The notes below the pieces were generated by a model that had not been told where the DNA came from, searched no databases, and saw only the letters and a program-made list of their open reading frames with translations. The translations under genes were made by a program, and so were the position numbers. 64,000 bases of DNA from JAGRAX01 sp041391365 (lineage in GTDB: Bacteria > Bdellovibrionota_G > JALEGL01 > JAGRMV01), in assembly GCA_041391365.1 (NCBI GenBank), contig JAWKOC010000002.1:186001-250000 (forward strand), in the 5' to 3' direction. Positions within the stretch are counted from its first letter, which is position 1; every line of letters starts with the position of its first letter. Below are positions 44,710 to 54,104 of this stretch, piece after piece.

Positions 44710-46899
44710 ATGGAGTCATATATTATGTATCTCATTCCCGTATTTGGTTTGATTGGTTTGCTTGTCATGGCCGTAAAGTCTGCTTGGGTGACCAAGCAAG
44801 AGGCGGGCGACGAAAAAATGGTGGAACTTGCGGGGCACATTGCCGCAGGAGCCATGGCTTTTTTGAAAGCGGAATGGAAAGTTCTCGGATACTTTGCGGT
44901 GGTCGCAGCTCTTTTGCTAGGATGGTCCGGGACCTTGGTGCCTGGGTCGGATTGGCTCATTTCCATTTCCTTTTTGATTGGGGCCGTGTTTTCTGCAGTG
45001 GCCGGATACTTCGGCATGAAAATCGCCACCAAAGCCAACGTAAGAACCACGCAGGCGGCTCGAACCAGCTTGGTTCAGGCACTTAAAGTTTCGTTCACAG
45101 GCGGTACGGTCATGGGGCTTGGCGTATCAGGTCTGGCCGTGCTGGGTTTGGGTTCGCTGTTCATTTTTTTCTATCATTTATTTGTATTGCGAGTGGGCGC
45201 TTCGGTTCAGTCCATTGAGATGGAAAAAGCCATTGAAGTATTGGCAGGATTTTCTTTGGGGGCAGAGTCCATCGCCTTGTTTGCTCGTGTGGGCGGCGGA
45301 ATTTACACCAAAGCCGCCGATGTTGGTGCTGACTTGGTCGGAAAAGTAGAAGCCGGAATTCCCGAAGACGACATTCGAAACCCAGCCACCATTGCGGACA
45401 ACGTGGGCGACAACGTGGGTGATGTTGCAGGAATGGGTGCAGATTTGTTCGGATCGTATGTGGCGACCATTTTGGCCACCATGGTTCTCGGACGAGAAAT
45501 TGTCGCCGCGGATCGTTTTGATGGACTTTCTCCCATACTGCTTCCCATGCTCATCGCTGGGTTGGGCATTTTGTTTTCGATCGCAGGATTCATGCTTGTA
45601 AAAATTTCAGACGAAGACGGAGATGTGCAAAAAGCTCTCAACCGAGGAAACTGGGGATCTGTTGTCTTGACGGTGGTAGCCTCCTTTTTCTTGGTTCAAT
45701 ACTTGTTGCCTGCTCAGCTGGAGCTTCGAGGTTATTCATTTACGTCGATGGATGTGTTTTGGGCCATTTTGATCGGGTCCATTGTGGGAGCTTTGATGAG
45801 CATGATCACTGAGCACTATACTTCCATGGGCAAGCGGCCGGTTTCTTCGATCGTTGCACAATCAGATACAGGACATGCGACCAACATCATTGGTGGATTG
45901 TCGATTGGAATGGAGTCTACCGTGCTTCCCATTCTTGTGTTGGCGGCAGGCATTTATCTTTCTCACCATTTTGCGGGATTGTATGGAGTTGCCATTGCAG
46001 CCTCAGGGATGATGGCCACCACAGCCATGCAGTTGGCCATCGATGCGTTTGGTCCGATTGCAGACAACGCAGGTGGAATCGCAGAAATGAGTGGATTGCC
46101 CGATGATGTGCGTGGACGAACCGACATTTTGGATGCCGTAGGAAACACAACCGCAGCTACGGGAAAAGGCTTTGCCATTGCTTCTGCGGCGCTGACCGCC
46201 TTGGCACTGTTTGCCGCGTTTGTAGGTCTTGCAGGAATTGATTCAATCGACATTTACAAAGCAGATGTGTTGGCCGGACTTTTTGTGGGTGCTATGATTC
46301 CTTTTATTTTTTCTTCCCTTGCCATCGCCGCTGTTGGACGAGCCGCCATGGAGATGGTCAAGGAAGTGCGAAGACAGTTCAAAGAAATTCCTGGCATCAT
46401 GGACTACAAAGCCAAACCTGAATACGATCGATGTGTGGCCATCTCCACTCAAGCCAGCATCAAAGAAATGATCGCACCAGGAGCCATTGCACTGCTTGTG
46501 CCTGTGGTGGTTGGATTTGCGTTTGGTCCTGAAGTTCTTGGAGGACTGTTGGCGGGAGTGACCGTCTCGGGAGTGCTCATGGGAATGTTCCAAAACAACG
46601 CCGGTGGTGCATGGGACAATGCCAAAAAGTCATTTGAAAAAGGTGTCGAGATCAATGGAAAGATGGAATACAAAGGCAGCGATGCTCACAAAGCTTCGGT
46701 AACAGGAGATACTGTAGGTGATCCATTCAAAGACACCTCAGGACCTTCGATGAACATTTTGATCAAATTGACATCGATTGTTTCGCTTGTGATTGCACCA
46801 CACATTTCGATGAAGCCACATGCGGAACCTGCTGCAGCAAAGTCATCGGTGAGTGTGGAGCAGATTGTACACCAAGATATTGCACACGAAACCAAATAA
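44710..46899 (+). CDS. hppA: Membrane-bound ion-pumping pyrophosphatase (K+-dependent type)
   Basis: 729 residues, about 16 helices. The pyrophosphate site is the conserved stretch YTKAADVGADLVGKVEAGIP followed by DDIRNPATIADNVGDNVGD. GNTTAATGKGFAIASAAL carries Ala instead of Lys at the position that separates K+-dependent from K+-independent enzymes. It is therefore predicted K+-dependent; whether it pumps H+ or Na+ is not decided. It hydrolyses PPi to energise the inner membrane. ATG 44710 has AAAGGATC upstream and is preferred over 44569. Confidence 0.95.
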   Translation: MESYIMYLIPVFGLIGLLVMAVKSAWVTKQEAGDEKMVELAGHIAAGAMAFLKAEWKVLGYFAVVAALLLGWSGTLVPGSDWLISISFLIGAVFSAVAGYFGMKIATKANVRTTQAARTSLVQALKVSFTGGTVMGLGVSGLAVLGLGSLFIFFYHLFVLRVGASVQSIEMEKAIEVLAGFSLGAESIALFARVGGGIYTKAADVGADLVGKVEAGIPEDDIRNPATIADNVGDNVGDVAGMGADLFGSYVATILATMVLGREIVAADRFDGLSPILLPMLIAGLGILFSIAGFMLVKISDEDGDVQKALNRGNWGSVVLTVVASFFLVQYLLPAQLELRGYSFTSMDVFWAILIGSIVGALMSMITEHYTSMGKRPVSSIVAQSDTGHATNIIGGLSIGMESTVLPILVLAAGIYLSHHFAGLYGVAIAASGMMATTAMQLAIDAFGPIADNAGGIAEMSGLPDDVRGRTDILDAVGNTTAATGKGFAIASAALTALALFAAFVGLAGIDSIDIYKADVLAGLFVGAMIPFIFSSLAIAAVGRAAMEMVKEVRRQFKEIPGIMDYKAKPEYDRCVAISTQASIKEMIAPGAIALLVPVVVGFAFGPEVLGGLLAGVTVSGVLMGMFQNNAGGAWDNAKKSFEKGVEINGKMEYKGSDAHKASVTGDTVGDPFKDTSGPSMNILIKLTSIVSLVIAPHISMKPHAEPAAAKSSVSVEQIVHQDIAHETK

Positions 46900-46909
46900 A
46901 GATTTGGGA

Positions 46910-47854
46910 TCAAAATTTCATGGCCAAAAGTTGATGCAATTTTTGGTTGGCCATGGATTGCTCATACAGACGATCTAGTTTGTCGTTGTAGCGACGGGCG
47001 GAAAAGGGAGCGTCTCCCACGCCGATCAAATAACTGATTCCGTAAAGCAAGGTGCCTGCCAATGTATAACGGTCTTGTCCCTGCGCGATGCCCGCGGCTC
47101 CGATTGAGATGCCGATCAAACCCAATCCATTGAGAACTCCCGCGATGGGATATTCTTGAGTGTACCAATGCCCCGATCCTGGTGCAATCAATCCAACCAA
47201 GGATCCGATCAACAGAGCTTTTTGTGAATCTTTGTAGGGTCGTTTTTCGGGAGCCAAATAAATGGGCTTGGGTTCAGGGTCTGTGATTCGAGTTCCACTG
47301 CTTTTGGCAGAAACGGTAGAGGTCGGGGAGGGAGTGGCCAATGGTTTGGAGTTTTGGGAAGAAGATGGTTTTGCAGGTGTTTTGGAGCGCAGCTCTCGCA
47401 GACGTTTTTCGATCTCGGGAAGGTAGATGCTTTTGGGATTGTCTTGCATGAATTGATTCCAGAGCAAGATTTGATCACGATCACTCAAATGGTGGCGTTT
47501 GATATAGTCCAAGGCTTTGAAATAAATGACCGTGTCTTTTTCTTCTTTTTTCCGTTTGGGATCTGTCTGCGAAAGAAGTTTGTCCAGTTCTTCAATGTTG
47601 TTTCGGATTTCAGCTTCCATGCTGTGGCTCGGATGGTTGGCCAAAAAGTTTTGCCAATGTTCGATCTGACTTTCCAGAGGCTCATCCTTGTATTTTTCGA
47701 GCATATCGAAATATTCTTTGGCGTCTTTCAACGCTGTTTTTTCCTCGGGGGTGTACTGCGGTTGGGTTTGTGCATCCGTTTCATCCGCCTGCGAAAAAGA
47801 TACTCCATGGAAAACCAAGAAGGTTGCCAACAAACCAGATCTTATAGGCGTCAT
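46910..47854 (-). CDS. Exported hypothetical protein with C-terminal membrane helices
   Basis: 314 residues. Signal peptide (SGLLATFLVFHGVSFSQA), a charged helical region with a repeated unit (ESQIEHWQNFLANHPSHSME and DQILLWNQFMQDNPKSIYLP). A Ser/Pro/Thr linker and a C-terminal part with three hydrophobic helices (LLIGSLVGLIAPGSGHWYTQ, LGLIGISIGAAG, LLYGISYLIGVGDA) follow. The repeats look TPR/tol-pal-like; the family is not recognised. ATG 47854 follows an in-frame GTG at 47863. Confidence 0.6.
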   Translation of the reverse strand: MTPIRSGLLATFLVFHGVSFSQADETDAQTQPQYTPEEKTALKDAKEYFDMLEKYKDEPLESQIEHWQNFLANHPSHSMEAEIRNNIEELDKLLSQTDPKRKKEEKDTVIYFKALDYIKRHHLSDRDQILLWNQFMQDNPKSIYLPEIEKRLRELRSKTPAKPSSSQNSKPLATPSPTSTVSAKSSGTRITDPEPKPIYLAPEKRPYKDSQKALLIGSLVGLIAPGSGHWYTQEYPIAGVLNGLGLIGISIGAAGIAQGQDRYTLAGTLLYGISYLIGVGDAPFSARRYNDKLDRLYEQSMANQKLHQLLAMKF

Positions 47855-47993
47855 CCAATTCACGAGCTTATTGTATCATGCCTTGGGGCACCTGAGAATG
47901 AGGGACTTGCCAAGGTTTGGAGATAGTCTTGCCTTTTTGCTTGGTCTCGATAGACTACTGCCCATTGGTCCATTGCCACAAAGGAGGCCCCCC

Positions 47994-48656
47994 ATGAGTT
48001 TTTCACAACGTATTCAAGAAGCCATTGAATCTTTTCATTTGCTCAGCCATCCATTTTATCAGGCCTGGAACAAAGGTGAGCTTAGCTCCGAGACCCTTCA
48101 GTACTATGCTTCTCAGTATTATCATCATGTAAAAGCCTTCCCACGGTACATCAGTGCCACTCACTCCAAATGTGAAGATCCGCAGGCAAGAAAAATTCTG
48201 CTTGAAAACCTCATGGACGAAGAAGGTGCGCAGGGACAGCCCCATCCAGAGCTATGGATGCAGTTTGCAACCGCCTTGGGATGCAATGAAAAAGAAGTAG
48301 AAAAAACCCAAGAAGATGAGATCAAAGAAGTGATCGAGACTTTTTTTTCACAAAGCAACGCCTCCTACGAGAGAGGCTTGGCCGCGCTATATGCCTACGA
48401 GTACCAGGTCCCCGAAGTGGCCACGACAAAAATCGAAGGTCTCAAAAAACACTACAATGTCAGCAGCAAAGAAGGGCTTTCCTTTTTTGAAGTGCACAAA
48501 GAGGCCGATGTTTATCACAGGCAAGCTTGTGAATCGATTTTGGACAACATCCCCGAAGACAAGCAGCCCCAAGCGCTCGAAGCCGCGCAGCAGGCGGGCC
48601 GAGCTCTTTGGAATTTTCTTACAAAAGTCTACATGCGCCAGATTCTTCCGAGTTAA
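47994..48656 (+). CDS. CADD/TenA-like diiron protein, possible self-sacrificing pABA synthase
   Basis: 220 residues of the heme-oxygenase-like (TenA/PqqC) fold. Predicted metal ligands Glu77, His84, Glu136, His168, Asp172 and His175 follow the Chlamydia CADD pattern (E81, H88, E142, H174, D178, H181). Tyr22 (HPFYQAW) and Lys146 match the CADD residues Y27 and K152, of which the tyrosine is the source of p-aminobenzoate. A folate-precursor role is inferred. AAAGGAGG ribosome site sets ATG 47994 (a longer in-frame start at 47688 is not credible). Confidence 0.8.
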   Translation: MSFSQRIQEAIESFHLLSHPFYQAWNKGELSSETLQYYASQYYHHVKAFPRYISATHSKCEDPQARKILLENLMDEEGAQGQPHPELWMQFATALGCNEKEVEKTQEDEIKEVIETFFSQSNASYERGLAALYAYEYQVPEVATTKIEGLKKHYNVSSKEGLSFFEVHKEADVYHRQACESILDNIPEDKQPQALEAAQQAGRALWNFLTKVYMRQILPS

Positions 48657-48671
48657 TCTCAAGAGTCATGA

Positions 48672-48741
48672 CCACAATTTGGGGCCGTACGACTGGACCC
48701 AAACTACAATTCGGGTCCAGTCGTACGGCCCCAAATTGTGG
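48672..48741. repeat. Palindromic repeat, copy 2 (29-bp perfect arms)
   Basis: Arms 48672-48700 and 48713-48741 are perfectly complementary over 29 bp with a 12-nt loop. The arm contains GGGGCCGTACGACTGGACCC, shared with the element at 2025-2070. It lies between the CADD-like gene and the rho promoter and would form a very stable hairpin at the end of the CADD-like transcript. Confidence 0.85.
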
Positions 48742-48800
48742 GGTAGGGTAAAATGAAATTTTCTTGGTTTTTTGGGGGTTCCGGGCTATAACGGGGTGTC

Positions 48801-48829
48801 TTGACTGTGGGTTGTATTTGTTCGATAAT
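48801..48829 (+). promoter_or_regulatory. Sigma-70 promoter of rho
   Basis: TTGACT (48801-48806), 17-nt spacer, GATAAT (48824-48829). Predicted start near 48836 leaves a leader of about 140 nt before the rho ATG, long enough for the Rho-dependent autoregulation known in other bacteria. Confidence 0.7.
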
Positions 48830-48975
48830 GAACATAATCGTCAGATCTCTTTAGCATCTCCAGCCACATCTCAAGAGCGTTTTTAGGAGCTTCGAGCACC
48901 AAAACATCACAAACAGAACGTCAATCACAATGAAGAAAAGATCTATTCTTTTCATAGAAGGCAGGGGTTAAATCT

Positions 48976-50223
48976 ATGAATTTACAAGAATTAAAGACCA
49001 TGAAAATCGAGACCTTGAGTCAATTGGCCAAGGAATGGAATGTGGAAGTCGTGGGGGGACTCCGCAAACAAGAACTGATTTTTTCGATTTTGCAAGCAGC
49101 CGCGGAAAAAGATGAGGACATCCATGCCGACGGTGTGCTGGAGATTTTGCCCGATGGATTCGGATTTTTGCGATCTCCAGATTACAATTACTTGCCTGGT
49201 CCCGACGATATTTATGTGTCTCCTTCACAGATTCGCAAGCTGAACTTGAGAAAAGGGGACTCGATTGTCGGAACCATTCGACCTCCCAAAGACTCTGAGC
49301 GATATTTTGCCCTCCTCAAAGTGGATGAGGTCAACATGGACAAGCCTGAGGTGGCCAAAGAAAAGATCCTCTTTGACAACCTCAAACCCACCTATCCCAA
49401 TGAGCGTTTTCAGCTGGAAGCTTTTCCCAAAGAATATTCCACTCGGGTCATGGATTTGCTATGCCCCATTGGAAAAGGGCAGAGAGCTTTGATTGTGTCT
49501 CCTCCCCGATCGGGAAAGACCGTATTGATGCAAAACATTGCCAAATCCATCACCAAAAATCACCCTGAGGCGGTGTTGATTGTGCTGCTCATCGATGAGC
49601 GCCCTGAAGAGGTTACCGACATGGAGCGTACGGTCAAAGGCGAGGTTGTCAGTTCAACCTTTGATGAGCCAGCCCAGCGTCACGTCCAAGTGGCTGAAAT
49701 GGTGATTGAAAAAGCCAAACGTTTGGTAGAGCACCAAAAAGATGTGGTCATTTTGCTTGATTCCATCACGAGACTTGCACGAGCCTACAACACGGTGGTC
49801 CCTCCTTCCGGTAAGATTCTTTCTGGGGGTGTGGATTCCAATGCGCTTCACAGACCCAAACGGTTTTTTGGAGCGGCCCGAAACATTGAAGAGGGCGGCA
49901 GTTTGACCATCATTGCAACCGCGTTGATCGAAACCGGATCTCGAATGGACGATGTGATTTTTGAGGAGTTCAAAGGGACAGGAAACATGGAAATCGTGCT
50001 CGACCGAAAATTGGCCGATCGTCGAATTTTCCCTGCCATGGACATTAACAAAAGCGGAACCCGAAAAGAGGAGCTTTTGTTGGAAGAGTCCACTCTCAAT
50101 CGAGTCTGGATTCTCCGAAAACTTTTGCAACCGCTCAATGGTGTCGATGCAATGGAGTTTGTGCTGAGCAAATTTACCAAAACCAAGACCAACGCGGAGT
50201 TTTTGGACTCCATGAACCAGTAA
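48976..50223 (+). CDS. rho: Transcription termination factor Rho
   Basis: 415 residues, standard length. N-terminal Rho-N helices (TLSQLAKEWNVEVVGGLRKQ), the cold-shock-like RNA-binding domain (DGVLEILPDGFGFLRSPDYN), P-loop SPPRSGKTVLMQNIA, Q-loop region (SGGVDSNALHRPKRFFGAAR) and R-loop (KGTGNMEIVLDRKLADRR). Hexameric RNA-dependent ATPase that ends transcription. A GCAAAGCCCG/CGGGCTTTGC hairpin (50242-50267) follows without a T run. Confidence 0.97.
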   Translation: MNLQELKTMKIETLSQLAKEWNVEVVGGLRKQELIFSILQAAAEKDEDIHADGVLEILPDGFGFLRSPDYNYLPGPDDIYVSPSQIRKLNLRKGDSIVGTIRPPKDSERYFALLKVDEVNMDKPEVAKEKILFDNLKPTYPNERFQLEAFPKEYSTRVMDLLCPIGKGQRALIVSPPRSGKTVLMQNIAKSITKNHPEAVLIVLLIDERPEEVTDMERTVKGEVVSSTFDEPAQRHVQVAEMVIEKAKRLVEHQKDVVILLDSITRLARAYNTVVPPSGKILSGGVDSNALHRPKRFFGAARNIEEGGSLTIIATALIETGSRMDDVIFEEFKGTGNMEIVLDRKLADRRIFPAMDINKSGTRKEELLLEESTLNRVWILRKLLQPLNGVDAMEFVLSKFTKTKTNAEFLDSMNQ

Positions 50224-50417
50224 CCTTTCGAAAACGCTGCAGCAAAGCCCGTATCGTCGGGCTTTGCCGAGCATGTTGCACGACGCAAACGCAAAAACCT
50301 TTTTGATTTTGAGGGGTTACTTTCGCTTTTTATCTATGTTATCCTTTTTATTGAGGGTTTTCGGATAGAAGCTACCCTTAACCCAACCATTGTTGAACAT
50401 CACGAGGTGAAAGTACC

Positions 50418-50735
50418 ATGACGAAATCTGATCTGATCGAGAGGCTCTCCGAGGAAGCCCGTCTCCCGAAAAAACAGGCGGAAATGATCGTATTTTTGAT
50501 TTTTGATTCCATGACCGAGGCCTTGAAATCAGGAGACCGAATCGAAATCCGTGGTTTTGGTAGTTTCAAAGTCAAAGATTACAAACCCTATCTGGGTCGA
50601 AATCCAAAAACAGGTGAAAAAGTTCAAGTCAAACCCAAAAAGTTGCCTTTTTTCAAAGTGGGAAAATCCATGAGAGAGAGAGTGGATCTGTCCAAAGATC
50701 AATTTCCCATTCAAGAAGATAAAGATATCGAATAA
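50418..50735 (+). CDS. HU/IHF-family DNA-bending protein (IHF-like)
   Basis: 105 residues. DLIERLSEEARLPKKQAE, FGSFKVKDYKPYLGRNPKTG with the Pro-containing DNA-binding arm, and LPFFKVGKSMRERV are typical. The arm sequence and extended C-terminus favour an IHF-beta-like member over HU. DNA bending could assist the sigma-54 promoters in this genome, though that is only a general possibility. Confidence 0.88.
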   Translation: MTKSDLIERLSEEARLPKKQAEMIVFLIFDSMTEALKSGDRIEIRGFGSFKVKDYKPYLGRNPKTGEKVQVKPKKLPFFKVGKSMRERVDLSKDQFPIQEDKDIE

Positions 50736-50800
50736 AACCTGATCGTTTTTCCTCATCGTGGTATCTTTGCACTTGAGTGGATCGTGTGCTCCATCAAGTC

Positions 50801-51232
50801 ATGAAACATCACATCGAAACATTCCTGCCCTTTTCGCTTCCAAAAGATTCATCCATTTGGGTGGTTGACGACGAGCGTTTTGAGTTTCGCATCATTGAAA
50901 AAGGTTTGATCCAGTCGAAACAAGCCTATTCCATGGAGCATTTGACCAACGTGGAACATCTTTTGGGAAGATTGGAAAAGATAGACGAGGGTGCAGAAGC
51001 GGGTCCAGCCATGATCATGATGGACATCAACATGCGAGGAATGAATGGTCTTGAGGCCTTGCAAGCGGTGCGCAAGATGTCATCAAATCAGTCCAAACCC
51101 TACATTGTGATGATGAGCAACACCGCTCATCCAGAAGATGTGGATCATTGCCGCAGGCTGGGTGCCAACATGTTCATCGTCAAACCCGACCAATTGGGAT
51201 GGTATGCAGAGTTTTTCAACTCTCTGGCCTGA
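50801..51232 (+). CDS. Single-domain response regulator
   Basis: 143 residues, one receiver domain and no output domain. Acidic pair in WVVDDERFEF, phospho-acceptor Asp in AMIMMDINMRGMNGLEAL, switch Ser/Thr in MMSNTAHPED and Lys in FIVKPDQ. CheY/Spo0F-like. No histidine kinase is adjacent. The start could be GTG 50777. Confidence 0.82.
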   Translation: MKHHIETFLPFSLPKDSSIWVVDDERFEFRIIEKGLIQSKQAYSMEHLTNVEHLLGRLEKIDEGAEAGPAMIMMDINMRGMNGLEALQAVRKMSSNQSKPYIVMMSNTAHPEDVDHCRRLGANMFIVKPDQLGWYAEFFNSLA

Positions 51233-51368
51233 GTCTGGTTCAAACTTTTTCGAAGAATTCTTGCAAGATCTTTGGTGTTTGTTACGGTACTCTAGGTTTT
51301 GGGTGTGACTCAAAATCAAGACTCTTATGCAACGACTCATACGTCAACTTTTTAAGGAGAGTATCATC

Positions 51369-52832
51369 ATGAACACAAAATCACCGATTCTTATGACCGC
51401 CATTTCTTCGATTCTTTTTTTGGCGTGTGGTGGAAAAAATTTGGAAGTCAGTAAAATTTCGACCACTTCCAATCCCAACAAACAAATTGCGTCCCTTGAA
51501 GCGGCTGTTACGAGCGCTCGAAATGAACAAGTCAATGTGCTTTCTCCAACATGGTTTGGCAAAGCCAATGCCTCGCTTGAACATGCCAAGCAGCTCCAAA
51601 AAAATGGAGATGATTTGCGCGAGATTTTTGATTCGGTGGCCACCGGTCAAGCAGAAATCAAAAAAGCAGAATCCACGGCCAAGATCACACGGACAACGAT
51701 TCCCGATGCATTGACCGCAAGAAAAGATGCATTGGAAGCTGGTGCTGCAACTTTGCAGAGCGACTTCAACGCCGCTGAAGAAAATTTCATGCGTCTGACC
51801 AAAGAAGTGGAAGAAGGAAATGTCAAATGGGCGCGAGGCAATCAAGAACGTGTGGCGCAGCAGTATCGAGATGTGGAACTCAAAGCCATCAAAGAACAGG
51901 CTTTGGGTCAGGCTCGCAAAATCATTGACGAAGCTGTGAAAAGAGATGCTCGCAAAATCGTTCCCGAAACGCTAAAGGTTGCGCAAGAAAAACTCGCGCA
52001 GGCCGATGCCTTCATTTCTGAGAATCGATATGACAAAGATCAACTGCTCAGCAAAGCCAACGAAGCTCTTTTCTATGCTCAGCGACTTCAAGCCATTTAT
52101 CAATATAGTGTTGCGGTTCAAAAAAGAAATCCTGAACAAGTGGCACTTCTTACGGAGAGCATGCTTGCCAGCATCGCCAAAACTGCTGAGGCACAAGATA
52201 TGAGAGATCAGAGTTTCAAAACGCAGGTAGACAACATCAATGGAAAAATTGAAGGGCTGCAAAAAGACCAACAGTTTTTGGTGGCCATGACGGATGAACA
52301 ATCCAACCAAATTTCTTTGCTTCGCAGTCAAGTATCTTCTCTGGAGGGAATGACAAAAGCTGAACAAGAAGCCAAAGAAAAATTGGAAGCCGAAAAGGAA
52401 TTCAACCGTCTCTATGGAGAAGTGAGAAACTATTTCAATACTGAAGAGGCAGAAGTGTACAAGCAGGGAGATCAACTGTTGATTCGTCTCAAAGCCATGA
52501 AATTTCCTGTGGGACAGTCTGTGATCATGCCCACCAACTATCCTTTGTTGACCAAGGTGCAAAAGGCCATTCGAGTGTTTGGAAAACCTCAGGTGACCAT
52601 CGAAGGGCATACCGATACCACGGGTTCCAAAGCATTGAATGAACATCTTTCTCAAGAAAGAGCTGAATCGGTCAAAGAATATTTCATTGCCAATCAGACT
52701 CTTACGGAAAATTATATGTCCTCAGTGGGATATGGAGATGCGAAACCCGTTGCACCAAACAATACGGCAGAAGGAAGAGCACAAAATCGACGCATTGATG
52801 TTGTGATTTCACCTACGCAAGAAGCAAACTAG
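51369..52832 (+). CDS. OmpA-domain lipoprotein with coiled-coil region
   Basis: 487 residues. Lipoprotein signal (SSILFLACGGK), a long helical Ala/Lys/Glu-rich region (residues about 40-340), and a C-terminal OmpA peptidoglycan-binding domain (VTIEGHTDTTGSKALNEHLS...GYGDAKPVAPNNTAEGRAQN). It probably bridges the outer membrane and peptidoglycan. AAGGAGA nine nt before ATG 51369 fixes the start. Confidence 0.9.
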   Translation: MNTKSPILMTAISSILFLACGGKNLEVSKISTTSNPNKQIASLEAAVTSARNEQVNVLSPTWFGKANASLEHAKQLQKNGDDLREIFDSVATGQAEIKKAESTAKITRTTIPDALTARKDALEAGAATLQSDFNAAEENFMRLTKEVEEGNVKWARGNQERVAQQYRDVELKAIKEQALGQARKIIDEAVKRDARKIVPETLKVAQEKLAQADAFISENRYDKDQLLSKANEALFYAQRLQAIYQYSVAVQKRNPEQVALLTESMLASIAKTAEAQDMRDQSFKTQVDNINGKIEGLQKDQQFLVAMTDEQSNQISLLRSQVSSLEGMTKAEQEAKEKLEAEKEFNRLYGEVRNYFNTEEAEVYKQGDQLLIRLKAMKFPVGQSVIMPTNYPLLTKVQKAIRVFGKPQVTIEGHTDTTGSKALNEHLSQERAESVKEYFIANQTLTENYMSSVGYGDAKPVAPNNTAEGRAQNRRIDVVISPTQEAN

Positions 52833-52848
52833 AGAGAGTTGCGGGTTT

Positions 52849-53985
52849 TTATCCGCCATGCATTCCTACATGAAACAGTAGACTTTGGTCAGCTTGACTT
52901 TCGTCCGAGTGTTTTTCTGGATTGCTGTCTGAAAGATGATGAAACATTTGGCGTTGGCTGCCTTGACGAGTTTCATCGTGATCCACAACATCGAACGAGA
53001 ATTTTTGTGAAGAAAGATTGTTGTTTGAAATTTTGGAACCGTCCAAAAACAACGTGTAGGTTTTTCCGGATTCAAGTCGAGAAGAAGTGACGGCAAAGGC
53101 AGAATAGTCTGTGGTGATGATGCCGGAGTCTCGGACTTGCATGGAAGAATACAGTCGAAGTGCAACAGGAATGGTGTATCCAACTCCTTCACAGGTGTCA
53201 TCGCGACGTACGATTTGAGTCTCGTCCAAATTTTGATGGACACAAAGAGTAAGGCTTTTGAGAAGATGATCGGGATGAATGGCTCGATCACCAAAATCCA
53301 GCCCCAGATTTCCAGGAACGATTTTTTGTTCTTCGCTTTCCATGTAGACTTTGTAGCGACCGCTTTCGTCATCTCGCTCATTCAAGATGCTGACCATAGC
53401 TTCTTCATCAAAGACAAGATTTGGGGATGAGGTGGTGGTGAATTGCACGGTTTTGCCACCAATGGTTTGACCATCTTTGTTTTTCATCTCAAAGGTTTCT
53501 ACGCAGTATTTTTCGCCAGCCTGAAAAGGAGAATCTCCCAGAGGATTGGTGGCCAACAGAAACACATCCAATGAACCATCTTCTTTGTTGGAAATTTTTC
53601 GGAATGTGGTTTGCAGAGGGGTGGATTCGGTCGAAGTGGTTGGAGAGGTTGCCGGTTCCTCTTTATCAGTGGATTTTTTTTGGTCCGTGCGTGGTTGCGT
53701 GGATTCAGTGGAACTTCCTGCAACATTCCAATTGATTTGAGACGACGTTTCTTCTTTTTCAGGGCACACAAATACTTTTTGGGTATTGCGATTGACCTTG
53801 TCTTCGTCCACGTTCAATTCGGGAGGATAGTGAACCTTGATGATGACATTCACCGGAATATCATCAGATTGATTGGAGGGTGTGATTTGTGCACCTGGGG
53901 TGGAGCTGTTCCCAATCATTTTGCACGCAACAAGGCCCATGCTGATCCAGACCAGCCAAACAAGACTATGGATTCTAGGCCTCAT
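52849..53985 (-). CDS. Lipoprotein of unknown function
   Basis: 378 residues with lipobox SMGLVACKM, a Ser/Thr/Pro/Glu-rich linker (residues about 95-130), and a beta-rich part with Big-like strands (VNVIIKVHYPPELNVDEDKV; SRLESGKTYTLFLDGSKISN). It ends in a His/Asp-rich tail (HHLSDSNPEKHSDES). No family recognised. Convergent with the OmpA lipoprotein, 16 nt apart. Confidence 0.65.
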   Translation of the reverse strand: MRPRIHSLVWLVWISMGLVACKMIGNSSTPGAQITPSNQSDDIPVNVIIKVHYPPELNVDEDKVNRNTQKVFVCPEKEETSSQINWNVAGSSTESTQPRTDQKKSTDKEEPATSPTTSTESTPLQTTFRKISNKEDGSLDVFLLATNPLGDSPFQAGEKYCVETFEMKNKDGQTIGGKTVQFTTTSSPNLVFDEEAMVSILNERDDESGRYKVYMESEEQKIVPGNLGLDFGDRAIHPDHLLKSLTLCVHQNLDETQIVRRDDTCEGVGYTIPVALRLYSSMQVRDSGIITTDYSAFAVTSSRLESGKTYTLFLDGSKISNNNLSSQKFSFDVVDHDETRQGSQRQMFHHLSDSNPEKHSDESQADQSLLFHVGMHGG

Positions 53986-54104
53986 ATTCTCAAAATAAAC
54001 CTTTCCTTACCTAAAAGACAAGCAAAGATTGTGCCTAAAAAAACAATTTATTTTCAATAGCTTACAAAAAAGCCGTGCGAAAAAAAAGTCCCTATACTTT
54101 GAAA

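Noticed and set aside
47688..47993. Long N-terminal extension of the CADD-like protein
   Set aside because: It overlaps the divergent gene's 5' half, and AAAGGAGG fixes the start at 47994.
51972..52655. Open minus-strand frame of 227 codons
   Set aside because: Antisense to the OmpA lipoprotein; no family and typical shadow composition.
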